Of a stretch of DNA of 5,849 nt, positions 1 through 5,849 are shown piece after piece. Under the pieces are notes generated by a model that saw only the letters and a list, made by a program, of their open reading frames with translations, had not been told where the DNA came from and made no database searches. Where the stretch lies: contig PMBV01000302.1 in assembly GCA_003153055.1 (NCBI GenBank), positions 1-5,849 of the forward strand. Direction: 5' to 3'. Source of the DNA: Myxococcales bacterium (GTDB lineage: Bacteria; Myxococcota; Myxococcia; Myxococcales; Myxococcaceae). Position 1 is the first letter of the stretch, and each line of letters starts with the position of its first letter. The position numbers and the translations under genes were made by a program.

Positions 1-714
1 GGCCGCGAGTTGAAGGGCGTCCACTTCGCGATGGATTTCCTGCCGATGCAGAACCGCGTGAACCTCGGTGACCCGCCCCCGAAGGATTTTATCTCGGCGA
101 AGGGCCGGCACGTCGTCGTGATCGGCGGGGGCGACACCGGCTCCGACTGCGTGGGCACCTCCCTGCGACAGGGGGCGAAGAGCGTCATCCAGGTCGAGCT
201 GTTGCCTGCCCCACCGGAGGACCGCTCCCCCGGCAACCCCTGGCCCCAGTGGCCGATGACGTTTCGAACCTCGTCCAGCCACGAAGAGGGCGGCGATCGG
301 CTGTTCGCCCGTCGCACCACGCAGCTCGAGGGTCGTGATGGGCGCCTGGTGGCCATTCACTGGACCTCGGTGACCCAGGACCAGGGCCAACTGAAGGATC
401 TCCCTGGCACCGATGAGCGACACGAGGTCGACCTGCTGATTCAGGCGATGGGGTTCGTGAGCCCGGTGACTGGGCCGCTGGCCGAGCAGCTCGGGGTGAT
501 CATCGACCGACGAGGCAACGTGAAGGTCGATGGCCGGTTCGAGACGTCGGTCCCCGGCGTGTACTGCGCGGGAGACGCGGCCCGAGGCGCGAGCCTGGTG
601 GTGCACGCCATCGCCGAGGGTCGCGAGGCAGCCCGTCAGGTGGACACGTTCCTCAGTGCCGGCTCATCGCTGTTGCCCTCCCGTGGGCGTGACTGCGCCT
701 TCGGGGGGCGGTAG
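1..714 (+). CDS. gltD: Glutamate synthase (NADPH) small subunit, C-terminal part
   Basis: The small (beta) subunit of glutamate synthase takes electrons from NADPH through FAD and passes them via iron-sulfur clusters to the large subunit, which makes glutamate from glutamine and 2-oxoglutarate in the cytoplasm. The reading frame is open from the first base, so the gene starts outside the window; 237 codons are visible out of roughly 490 usual for the family. Visible residues 38-52 carry the Rossmann glycine motif VVVIGGGDTGSDC for the nucleotide. Next come the RTSSSHEEG segment and the QAMGF motif, both typical of the Bacillus/eukaryote-like GltD branch. The FAD-binding end, GVYCAGDAARGASLVV with G191-D192 (visible numbering), and the AIAEGREAAR helix close the fold. 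The N-terminal iron-sulfur domain and the FAD glycine motif are missing only because of the window edge. The last ~15 residues after FLSAGSSLLP are a short non-conserved tail. The gene converges on the FHA gene, with 9 nt between the stop codons. Identification is strong; a paralogous GltD-like oxidoreductase subunit is the only real alternative. Confidence 0.95.
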   Translation, partial: GRELKGVHFAMDFLPMQNRVNLGDPPPKDFISAKGRHVVVIGGGDTGSDCVGTSLRQGAKSVIQVELLPAPPEDRSPGNPWPQWPMTFRTSSSHEEGGDRLFARRTTQLEGRDGRLVAIHWTSVTQDQGQLKDLPGTDERHEVDLLIQAMGFVSPVTGPLAEQLGVIIDRRGNVKVDGRFETSVPGVYCAGDAARGASLVVHAIAEGREAARQVDTFLSAGSSLLPSRGRDCAFGGR

Positions 715-719
715 GGCGA

Positions 720-735
720 GAGGTCAGGCGACCTC
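720..735. terminator. Small hairpin between convergent gltD and FHA genes
   Basis: GAGGTC (720-725) and GACCTC (730-735) form a perfect 6-bp inverted repeat around a 4-nt loop. It begins 6 nt after the gltD stop and spans the stop codon of the minus-strand FHA gene (724-726). Neither side has a T run, so it is not a classic intrinsic terminator. Its position in a 9-nt convergent junction makes a two-way transcription end or mRNA 3'-end stabiliser plausible, but a chance stem this short in GC-rich DNA is quite possible. Confidence 0.3.
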
Positions 736-1899
736 GAAGCGGAAGCGCGCGGCCGCCTGCACTTCGATCTCGTCGCCGGGCAAGAGGTGGAAGAGAGACT
801 CCACGCGGTGGTTGACGCGGACCTCTCCCCGCATGCGCCCAGCGACGAGCTCGATGCGATCCGCGTCGCTGGTGAAGTAGCAGGGGTTCCCGTCGGCAAA
901 GAAGGGGATGCCGGGAGGGCTTTCGAGGTGAAGGCGAGCCTGGCTGTCGCGGCGGACTCGAACCACCCCCGTGAGCCTCCTCGAGTCTCCCTCGATGCCC
1001 ACGAGGCGCACCCCGTCGATTTGACTCAACGTGCGCAGTCTCGCGGTTGGGCCGTTCTGGTACACGGTGGTGCCTTTGAGACGAGGGGCCCGCCGGGCGA
1101 GCCCTTCGAGCACCGGGAGCGCTGGCGCGGGGGACTCCGTCAGGTGGTACCCGAGGAGCAACGACTGGAGTGAGGAGGGCGTCGACGGCTGAGCGAGGAG
1201 CCACCGCTGGGCGCCTTCGAGGCCACCGGGGAGGTCCTCGAGCCGCAGTTGGTCCAAGCGGGGAACATCGATGACGAGCTCCCTGACGAAACGCCCCACG
1301 CGGAGGTTGAACAAGGTCGCCACGGCCTCCCGCCAGTCGATGGGAAGCCGACCCGCCACTGCCCGGAGCGTGGCTCGCCGCACGAAGCCCAAGCGCCAGT
1401 CGATCTCGATCGCCCCCTGCACCAAGGGCTCCCAGAGCGGGCCCAGCCAGGGGCGGTGATCGAGCCTCCCGCCCTCTCGGGCCTGCAGCACGCGATCGCC
1501 CAGCGGGTCGCCGTGCTCCTGGAGCTGATCTGCGTAGACCAGCCATGGCTCCTCGAGGTCGGGGTCCTGGGCGATGGCCCTCACCATCGCCGGGTCTTCC
1601 TTGGGGAGGTCGGTGTCGAACCGCAGCGAGGTGCTGGTGCCGAAGGCGACGAGGTCGCCGGCGAAGAGGGCCCTCGTTCGCACCTCGTGCCCGTTCACCC
1701 GAGTGCCTCCCTCGGAGCCCAGGTCGCGGAGGTGCCAGAAGCCCGCCTCGAAGGTGAGCTCACAGTGGCGCGCGGAGACTCCCGCGTCGTCGAACACCAG
1801 CGTCGCTTTGGGAGATCTCCCGAAGACCAGCACGCCCGAGCCGTCTGGCAGCTCGATGCGTGGGCCAGGAGGGGTGACTCGCTCGAGCCAGGCTCTCAC
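724..1899 (-). CDS. FHA domain protein with TIGR02996 repeat-companion domain
   Basis: The 391-residue product has no signal peptide or membrane segment and is probably cytoplasmic. Residues ~1-95 form an FHA domain, a fold that binds phosphothreonine peptides: G27-R28, S42-A43-R44-H45, and the loop LGSEGGTRVNG (60-70). The usual Asn of the NGT loop is Gly64 here, while N69-G70 is kept. Residues ~102-142 match the TIGR02996 repeat-companion domain (IAQDPDLEEPWLVYADQLQE then HGD), known mainly from myxobacteria and planctomycetes. Residues ~163-300 include a WRLGFV segment and leucine-rich strands (LQSLLLGYHL), as is common after this domain. The end (residues ~345-391) again looks like the last strands of an FHA fold: VNHR 362-365, LLPGD 372-376, RFRFEV 385-390. 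The GTG at 1899 is the most upstream start possible, because a TAG lies five codons before it; the ribosome site is weak. It follows typA by 57 nt on the same strand. A link to Ser/Thr kinase signalling is inferred from the FHA domain; its partner is unknown. Confidence 0.85.
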   Translation of the reverse strand: MRAWLERVTPPGPRIELPDGSGVLVFGRSPKATLVFDDAGVSARHCELTFEAGFWHLRDLGSEGGTRVNGHEVRTRALFAGDLVAFGTSTSLRFDTDLPKEDPAMVRAIAQDPDLEEPWLVYADQLQEHGDPLGDRVLQAREGGRLDHRPWLGPLWEPLVQGAIEIDWRLGFVRRATLRAVAGRLPIDWREAVATLFNLRVGRFVRELVIDVPRLDQLRLEDLPGGLEGAQRWLLAQPSTPSSLQSLLLGYHLTESPAPALPVLEGLARRAPRLKGTTVYQNGPTARLRTLSQIDGVRLVGIEGDSRRLTGVVRVRRDSQARLHLESPPGIPFFADGNPCYFTSDADRIELVAGRMRGEVRVNHRVESLFHLLPGDEIEVQAAARFRFEVA

Positions 1900-1924
1900 G
1901 CCTGCACTCTACCGTGGCGGTGTA

Positions 1925-1941
1925 CCCCGGCAATGCCGGGG
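1925..1941 (-). terminator. GC-rich hairpin in the typA-FHA gap
   Basis: CCCCGGC (1925-1931) and GCCGGGG (1935-1941) are a perfect 7-bp inverted repeat with a 3-nt loop. It lies 15 nt beyond the typA stop and 25 nt before the FHA start, on the transcript that would cover both genes. No U tract follows in either direction, so a Rho-independent terminator in the strict sense is not shown. It may end or thin out transcription after typA, protect the typA mRNA 3' end, or be neutral. This is the only structured element in the 57-nt gap (1900-1956). Confidence 0.4.
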
Positions 1942-1956
1942 GCCGCGACGCGAGGT

Positions 1957-3798
1957 TCAGCTCTCTTCTTTGTCCCGCTTGCGCTCTCGATCGGCGCGGT
2001 AACGAGCGTTGAAGCCCAGGAGGCGCTTTCGCAGCCGAACGGTCTTCGGGGTCACCTCGACGAGCTCGTCGGAGGCGATCCACTCCAGGGCCTTCTCGAG
2101 GCCCATCTCCACGGGAGGAGTCAAGATGACGTTCTCGTCGCGGCCAGCCGCGCGGATGTTGGTGAGCTTCTTTTCCCGCGAGGCGTTCACGTCGAGATCG
2201 TTCGGGTGGGCGTGCTCGCCGATGATCATTCCCTCGTACAGCGCGACCCCTGGGGCCACGAAGAGCTTCCCGCGCTCTTGAATGCTGAACAGCGCGTAGG
2301 GGATGCTGTCTCCGATGCGGTCGGCGATGATCGCACCGTTCGAGCGGCGAGGAATGTACCCGAGGTAGGGCTCCCAGCCGTCGAACTGCGAGCTCATGAT
2401 GCCCTCACCCTTGGTGATGGTGAGAAACTCGCTGCGGAAGCCGACCAAACCGCGGGCGGGGATCCGGTACAACACCCGCACTCGGCCACCTCCGAGGGGC
2501 GACATGTCGACCATGCGGCCCTTGCGGGGCCCCAGGCGCTCGGTGACGATGCCCACCGAGGTCTCGGGCAGGTCGGCGAACACGAGCTCCATCGGCTCGT
2601 GCTTGACGCCGTCGATCTCCTTGATCACCGGCTCGGGGTTCGACGCGGTGAGCTCGTAGCCCTCTCGCCGCATCGTCTCGATGATGACCGCCAGCTGGAG
2701 CTCACCACGGGCGACGACGCGGAAGGCGTCTGGCGCCTCGGTGTCTTCGACGCGGATGGAGACGTTCTTGTACGACTCTCGGTACAGGCGGTCGCGGAGG
2801 TTGCGCGAGGTGACGTACTTGCCCTCCCTGCCGGCGTACGGGCCATCATTCACCCGGAACACCATCATCATGGTCGGCTCATCGACCTTGATGCGGGGGA
2901 GCGCCAGCGGACGCTCGGGGTCCGACAGGGTGTCACCGATGGAGAGCTTCTCGATGCCCGCCACGCAGATGATCTCTCCTGGGCCGGCCTCGGCGATCTC
3001 CACCCGCTTGAGACCCGAGAAGCCGTACAGCTTCACCAACTTGCCCTGCTCGACGACGCCACCCTCGCGGCACACCGCCACCGGCATATTGGGCGCGAGG
3101 CGACCAGCGGTCACCCGGCCGACGCCGATGCGGCCCACGTATTCGTCGTAGTCCAGGTTGGCGATGAGGAGCTGGGTCGGCACATCGGGAGGCGGCGCCG
3201 GGGGAGGCGGAATGTGCGAGAGGATGGCGTCGAACAGAGGCCCGAGGTTCCCGCCCACCTGCTCGAGGTTGGGCGAGGCCTTGCCTTCGCGAGCGATGGC
3301 GTACAGCACCGGGAACTCGAGGTCGGGCTCCTCAGCGCCGAGGTCGATGTAGAGGGAGTAGACGAGATCGAGCACCTCACGAGCGCGGGCGTCTTTTCGA
3401 TCGATCTTGTTGACCACCAGCACGGTCTTGAGGCCCAGGCCCAGAGCCTTGGACAAGACGAAGCGGGTCTGGGGCAGCGGGCCCTCGGCCGCGTCGACCA
3501 GCAACAGCACGCCGTCGACCATTCTCAGGCCGCGCTCCACCTCGCCGCCGAAGTCGGCGTGGCCAGGGGTGTCGACGATGTTGATGAAGTAGTCTTTCCA
3601 GCCGATCGCCGTGTTCTTGGCGAGGATCGTGATGCCTTTCTCGCGCTCGAGATCGTTCGAGTCCATGACTCGCTCGGCCACGTGCTCGTTCGACCGGAAG
3701 GCGCCTCCCTGCCGGAGCATGAAGTCGACGAGGGTGGTTTTCCCGTGGTCGACGTGGGCGACAATGGCAACGTTTCGGATTTTCTCTCGAGGGAACAT
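1957..3798 (-). CDS. typA: Translational GTPase TypA/BipA
   Basis: TypA (BipA) is a ribosome-binding GTPase related to EF-G and LepA; in other bacteria it supports 50S assembly and growth at low temperature or under stress. The product is 613 residues, the normal family length. Visible GTPase motifs are G1 AHVDHGKT (14-21), the switch I-side EKGITI (53-58), G3 DTPGH (76-80) and G4 NKID (130-133). The KNTAI and [19 protein letters not shown] segments are family signatures. After the G domain come a beta-barrel domain II, the EF-G-like domains, and the TypA-specific C-terminal domain with [29 protein letters not shown] and [15 protein letters not shown]. The G5 Ser of the usual YASA sequence is Ile168 (YAIA). 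A charged, Lys/Arg/Glu-rich tail ends the protein. The ATG at 3798 is preferred because the protein then begins [16 protein letters not shown] at the family's usual distance. A weak AGAAG ribosome site lies 9 nt upstream, inside the loop of a hairpin that reaches the start codon. It diverges from the cysteine-cluster gene. Confidence 0.97.
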   Translation of the reverse strand: MFPREKIRNVAIVAHVDHGKTTLVDFMLRQGGAFRSNEHVAERVMDSNDLEREKGITILAKNTAIGWKDYFINIVDTPGHADFGGEVERGLRMVDGVLLLVDAAEGPLPQTRFVLSKALGLGLKTVLVVNKIDRKDARAREVLDLVYSLYIDLGAEEPDLEFPVLYAIAREGKASPNLEQVGGNLGPLFDAILSHIPPPPAPPPDVPTQLLIANLDYDEYVGRIGVGRVTAGRLAPNMPVAVCREGGVVEQGKLVKLYGFSGLKRVEIAEAGPGEIICVAGIEKLSIGDTLSDPERPLALPRIKVDEPTMMMVFRVNDGPYAGREGKYVTSRNLRDRLYRESYKNVSIRVEDTEAPDAFRVVARGELQLAVIIETMRREGYELTASNPEPVIKEIDGVKHEPMELVFADLPETSVGIVTERLGPRKGRMVDMSPLGGGRVRVLYRIPARGLVGFRSEFLTITKGEGIMSSQFDGWEPYLGYIPRRSNGAIIADRIGDSIPYALFSIQERGKLFVAPGVALYEGMIIGEHAHPNDLDVNASREKKLTNIRAAGRDENVILTPPVEMGLEKALEWIASDELVEVTPKTVRLRKRLLGFNARYRADRERKRDKEES

Positions 3799-3830
3799 CG
3801 GGCGGGGCTTCTACGGAGTTGCCCGCCCGA
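3798..3830. promoter_or_regulatory. Inverted repeat between divergent starts, abutting typA ATG
   Basis: TCGGGCGGG (3798-3806) and CCCGCCCGA (3822-3830) are a perfect 9-bp inverted repeat around a 15-nt loop (3807-3821). In the typA mRNA the stem would run up to and include the A of the AUG, leaving only a weak AGAAG ribosome site in the loop. As DNA it fills most of the 52 bp between the typA and cysteine-cluster start codons, so it could also be a shared operator. Which of these applies, if any, cannot be told from sequence. No convincing -35/-10 pair was found in the gap; promoters probably extend into the neighbouring coding regions. Confidence 0.45.
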
Positions 3831-3850
3831 AGACAATGGGAACGCGGTAG

Positions 3851-4450
3851 ATGCCGCACATGCTCCTCCCATTGAAATCCGACACTGTCCTGAAACAGGT
3901 CGACACGGACATCTTTCGGCTCCGCTATTTTGGTCACTGTATGCAGTGCACCTACTGCATGGACTCATGCTGCCAGTACGGCTGCGACGTGAACCTGAAG
4001 GAACGAGACCGGATCCTCGCCGTCGCCGACGAGCTTGCCCCCCATGTCCGCGGGCCGAAGGAATCCTGGTTCTCCGCTGAGGTCCGGGTCGACCCCGATT
4101 ACGAGACGGGCCGCTATGTTCGTACCCAGGTGTTCGACGGGGCGTGCCCGCTGCTGCGCCGAGACGGCCGGGGCTGCGGCGTGCACCACTTCGCGGTGAC
4201 GACGGGCCGCGACTACCACGAGCTCAAGCCCATGGTGTGCTGGCTGTTTCCCGTCACTTGGGACCAGGGCCTCTTGCGGCCCAGCTACGACATCACCGAC
4301 GACCTCGCCTGCAAGGGCAGCGGCCCCATCGTCTACGACATGGCGCGCGACGAGATTGGGGTGGTCTTCGGCCAGGCGCTCCTGGTCGAGCTCGATCGAA
4401 TCAAGGCTGAGCTGGCGTCGGGGTCGGGCGGGCACCTACCCGCTCGTTGA
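3851..4450 (+). CDS. Cysteine-cluster protein, YkgJ-like (CxxCxxC...CC), function unknown
   Basis: The 199-residue soluble protein has ten cysteines. Six are packed near the N-terminus at C30, C33, C36, C40, C41 and C45 (HCMQCTYCMDSCCQYGC); the others are C99, C109, C130 and C154. The CC pair followed by GC and an Arg/Glu-rich helix ending in an ..RIL.. segment resembles the YkgJ-type 'zinc- or iron-chelating' domain. The later GACPLLRRDGRGCGVH and HELKPMVCWLFPVTW segments fit the second half of such proteins (C-P-L/F...GC-x-H...RP/KP-x-x-C). The fold probably binds a metal or iron-sulfur centre; no reaction is known and none is claimed. The start at 3851 directly follows a TAG stop in the same frame (3848-3850), so the frame cannot extend upstream. 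The ribosome site is poor, and a second in-frame ATG lies three codons on at 3860. It diverges from typA and its last 50 bp overlap the hydrolase tail. Confidence 0.8.
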   Translation: MPHMLLPLKSDTVLKQVDTDIFRLRYFGHCMQCTYCMDSCCQYGCDVNLKERDRILAVADELAPHVRGPKESWFSAEVRVDPDYETGRYVRTQVFDGACPLLRRDGRGCGVHHFAVTTGRDYHELKPMVCWLFPVTWDQGLLRPSYDITDDLACKGSGPIVYDMARDEIGVVFGQALLVELDRIKAELASGSGGHLPAR

Positions 4451-5315
4451 GGAAGCGCTCGATGGCGGCGTTGACCAGGTTTGGTCGCTCCAGCGGGGCC
4501 GTGTGGGTCCCGCCGGGGATGAAGACGTACTCCGCCCCGGGGATGAGCTCGGCCATGCGCTGGCTCAGCCACACCGGAGTGAAGCGATCGCCTTCTCCGC
4601 CGATCACGATGGTGGGCACGTCGACATGGGGCAGGTGACCGAGGGCCGAGTGGTCCTTCAGCGAATCGAGGGTTCGAACGAAGGCCAGCGGGTGCATCTT
4701 CGCCAGGTGCTCGATGTAGGGGGCGAAGTCGCCGCGCTTCATCAGCTCGGAGTTCAGCTCGGCCCGGATACCGAGCTCCAGGGCGATGGGCGTGTTCATC
4801 ACCCGTGACACCAGGGCGCGCGCCAGCTCGGGTGCGCTTTCCACGGCCCGCTTGATCGACGGGAAGGCGAGGCGGAGCAGGCTGTGATCGTGCCAGGTGT
4901 CCAGCGGCGTGCCGTAGGAGCCACAGATGAGCACCAGGCCCTTGACCCGCGACCGGTGCCTCCGGTGGAACTCCAACGCGACCTGCACCCCCATGGAGTG
5001 CCCGAAGAGCACCGCTTCGCCCAGCTCGGTCTCATCCATGAGGCGCTGGAGGTCGCGGCAGATGTACTCGACCCCGATGCGGGTGGCATCGTGGGCCACC
5101 CCCGACTTCCCGTGGCCGCGGTAGTTCCAGTGCATCACCCGCCGGCGGGCCGTCAGGGGCTCCCACAGGTATCTCCAGATGAAGCCGTCGCAGCCCAGGC
5201 CGTCGCACAGCACCACCGGTGTCTCGTCGCCCTCACCCCGCACTTCAAACCACAGCGGTGCGCCGTCATCGGTCTGGCAGATTGATTGGCGGTACGACGC
5301 TCCCGGTGCGCTCAC
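4401..5315 (-). CDS. Alpha/beta-fold hydrolase
   Basis: The 304-residue protein is a cytoplasmic alpha/beta hydrolase with an intact catalytic triad. The nucleophile is S107 in GHSMG (105-109), the acid is D243 in GGEGDRFTP, and the base is H271 in GGTHTAPLE. The NYRGHGKSG turn (64-72) and the VVLCDGLGCDGF segment (34-45) complete the core. The latter stands where most relatives have an HG oxyanion motif, and here it reads D38-G39. A mainly helical cap occupies roughly residues 135-230. The substrate cannot be predicted; esterase, lactonase or haloperoxidase-like activity are all possible. The start is GTG at 5315, which overlaps the TGA of the upstream activator gene as GTGA. This implies translational coupling and a shared mRNA. 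The C-terminus adds a Pro/Thr-rich tail (ERVGARPTPTPAQP) that lies within the 50-bp tail-to-tail overlap with the cysteine-cluster gene. Confidence 0.92.
   Translation of the reverse strand: MSAPGASYRQSICQTDDGAPLWFEVRGEGDETPVVLCDGLGCDGFIWRYLWEPLTARRRVMHWNYRGHGKSGVAHDATRIGVEYICRDLQRLMDETELGEAVLFGHSMGVQVALEFHRRHRSRVKGLVLICGSYGTPLDTWHDHSLLRLAFPSIKRAVESAPELARALVSRVMNTPIALELGIRAELNSELMKRGDFAPYIEHLAKMHPLAFVRTLDSLKDHSALGHLPHVDVPTIVIGGEGDRFTPVWLSQRMAELIPGAEYVFIPGGTHTAPLERPNLVNAAIERFLNERVGARPTPTPAQP
4425..4446. terminator. Hairpin within the convergent tail overlap
   Basis: CGGGCGGG (4425-4432) can pair with CCCGCTCG (4439-4446) as eight base pairs including one G-U wobble (on the plus-strand RNA), with a 6-nt loop. 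It sits in the last codons of both the cysteine-cluster gene and the hydrolase gene, where transcription from both sides must end. No T run follows on either strand. A role as a two-way terminator is a guess; the stem could simply reflect GC-rich codons. Confidence 0.25.
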
Positions 5316-5849
5316 GCCGGCGCCCCCAGCTCGTCGTCCTCGGCGGCGCTGGGCCCTGGCTTCTCGAGCGAGTACTTCTGAATCTTGAGGATCAGGTTCG
5401 AACGGCTGATGCCGAGCTCACGCGACAGGCGGCTCTTGTTGCCCTTGGTGCGCTCGAGGCCCTGGGCGATGAGCTCGCGCTCCAGCTGCTCGACGGCGTC
5501 GTTGAGGCGGCCCACTGGGAGCTTGCCCAGGCGGTTGGCGCCGATGACCGAGGCTCCGTTCGCTCCGGTGACCACGTCGGTGATGCGGCTCGAGATGAGC
5601 TCCGCGGGAATGACCTCTGCGTCGCCGCCCAGGACCAAGAGGCGCTCGATCTCGTTCTCCAGCTCTCGGATGTTGCCGGGCCAGTGGTAGGCCTGAAGCA
5701 CGTGGAGCGCCTCCGGTGCGAGGCCGCGCGCCCGTTGCCCTTCTCGCCGGTGCTTTCGTAGGAAGTGCTCGATGAGCACCGGGAGGTCGTCCTTTCGGGC
5801 CCGGAGCGGTGGCACCTGAACGCGGATCACGTTGATCCGGTAGAAGAGG
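5312..5849 (-). CDS. Sigma-54-dependent Fis-family transcriptional activator, C-terminal part
   Basis: The frame is open to the right edge, so the gene starts outside the window; about 178 codons are visible. The visible beginning LFYRINVIRVQVPPLRAR is the well-known segment of the AAA+ domain of bacterial enhancer-binding proteins, which use ATP to open promoters held by sigma-54 RNA polymerase. WPGNIRELENEIERLL (visible residues 56-71) is the conserved PGN-x-REL motif near sensor II. A linker of about 45 residues follows, then a Fis-type helix-turn-helix (visible ~119-163, core NKSRLSRELGISRSNLILK), which binds the enhancer DNA. A short acidic tail (SAAEDDELGAPA) ends the protein. The sensory N-terminus, Walker A/B and GAFTGA loop lie beyond the window, so the signal (FHA, GAF, response regulator or other) is unknown. 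Its stop overlaps the hydrolase start by 4 nt, so the two are co-expressed. Confidence 0.95.
   Translation of the reverse strand, partial: LFYRINVIRVQVPPLRARKDDLPVLIEHFLRKHRREGQRARGLAPEALHVLQAYHWPGNIRELENEIERLLVLGGDAEVIPAELISSRITDVVTGANGASVIGANRLGKLPVGRLNDAVEQLERELIAQGLERTKGNKSRLSRELGISRSNLILKIQKYSLEKPGPSAAEDDELGAPA

Noticed and set aside
152..168. A GG-N10-GC pattern resembling a sigma-54 promoter inside gltD.
   Set aside because: Only the minimal dinucleotides match, the rest departs from TGGCAC-N5-TTGC, and it lies within coding sequence with no gene start downstream on that strand.
653..1546. A 297-codon minus-strand frame overlapping the FHA gene.
   Set aside because: It is an out-of-frame shadow with an Arg/Ala/Pro/Ser-rich translation and no motif; the alternative frame encodes recognisable FHA and TIGR02996 domains.
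1900..1956. Possible read-through fusion of typA and the FHA gene, since both are in the same phase.
   Set aside because: Besides the typA TGA there is a second in-frame stop (TAG) shortly before the FHA GTG, and both proteins have complete ends.
3836..3850. A four-codon upstream frame (ATG GGA ACG CGG TAG) directly before the cysteine-cluster start.
   Set aside because: It has no ribosome site and is the end of a longer frame antisense to typA; a leader-peptide role has no support.
1249..4080. A 943-codon open frame on the plus strand, the longest in the window.
   Set aside because: It is antisense to typA and the FHA gene with codons in register, so its stops would need TTA, CTA or TCA codons in the real genes, which are rare in GC-rich genomes. 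The translation is low-complexity His/Asp/Gln/Leu-rich with no domain, while the opposite strand encodes clear typA.
5219..5761. A 180-codon plus-strand frame across the hydrolase-activator junction.
   Set aside because: It is antisense to two well-supported genes and its translation shows no recognisable motif.

Overview
The window is dense, GC-rich bacterial DNA with almost no intergenic space. It most resembles a member of the Myxococcota (myxobacteria). The best pointers are a protein joining an FHA domain to the TIGR02996 'repeat-companion' domain, a sigma-54 activator of the kind abundant in that phylum, a strong preference for G/C at third codon positions, and GTG starts. The phylum is an inference from gene content, not proven.

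Layout from left to right: (1) 1-714, plus strand, the C-terminal half of a glutamate synthase small subunit (gltD), cut by the window edge. (2) 724-1899, minus, an FHA/TIGR02996 protein whose 3' end faces gltD across 9 nt. (3) 1957-3798, minus, complete typA/bipA, a ribosome-associated GTPase. It lies upstream of the FHA gene, with a 57-nt gap that holds a perfect hairpin. (4) 3851-4450, plus, a cysteine-cluster protein (YkgJ-like), divergent from typA with only 52 bp between the start codons. (5) 4401-5315, minus, an alpha/beta hydrolase whose 3' end overlaps the cysteine-cluster gene by 50 bp. (6) 5312-5849, minus, the C-terminal part of a sigma-54-dependent Fis-family activator, cut by the right edge and overlapping the hydrolase start by 4 nt (GTGA).

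The genes do not form one pathway. typA and the FHA gene are co-oriented and could share a transcript, subject to the hairpin between them. The sigma-54 activator and the hydrolase are almost certainly one translationally coupled unit. gltD belongs to a nitrogen-assimilation unit that starts outside the window. There are no RNA genes, mobile elements, CRISPR arrays or integration scars, and no gene-free stretch longer than 57 nt.

The points most worth a second look are the inverted repeat that pairs up to the A of the typA start codon and sits between the divergent genes, the FHA/TIGR02996 architecture with its FHA-like C-terminal end, the ten-cysteine protein, and the coupled activator-hydrolase pair. 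No convincing new multi-gene system is visible.
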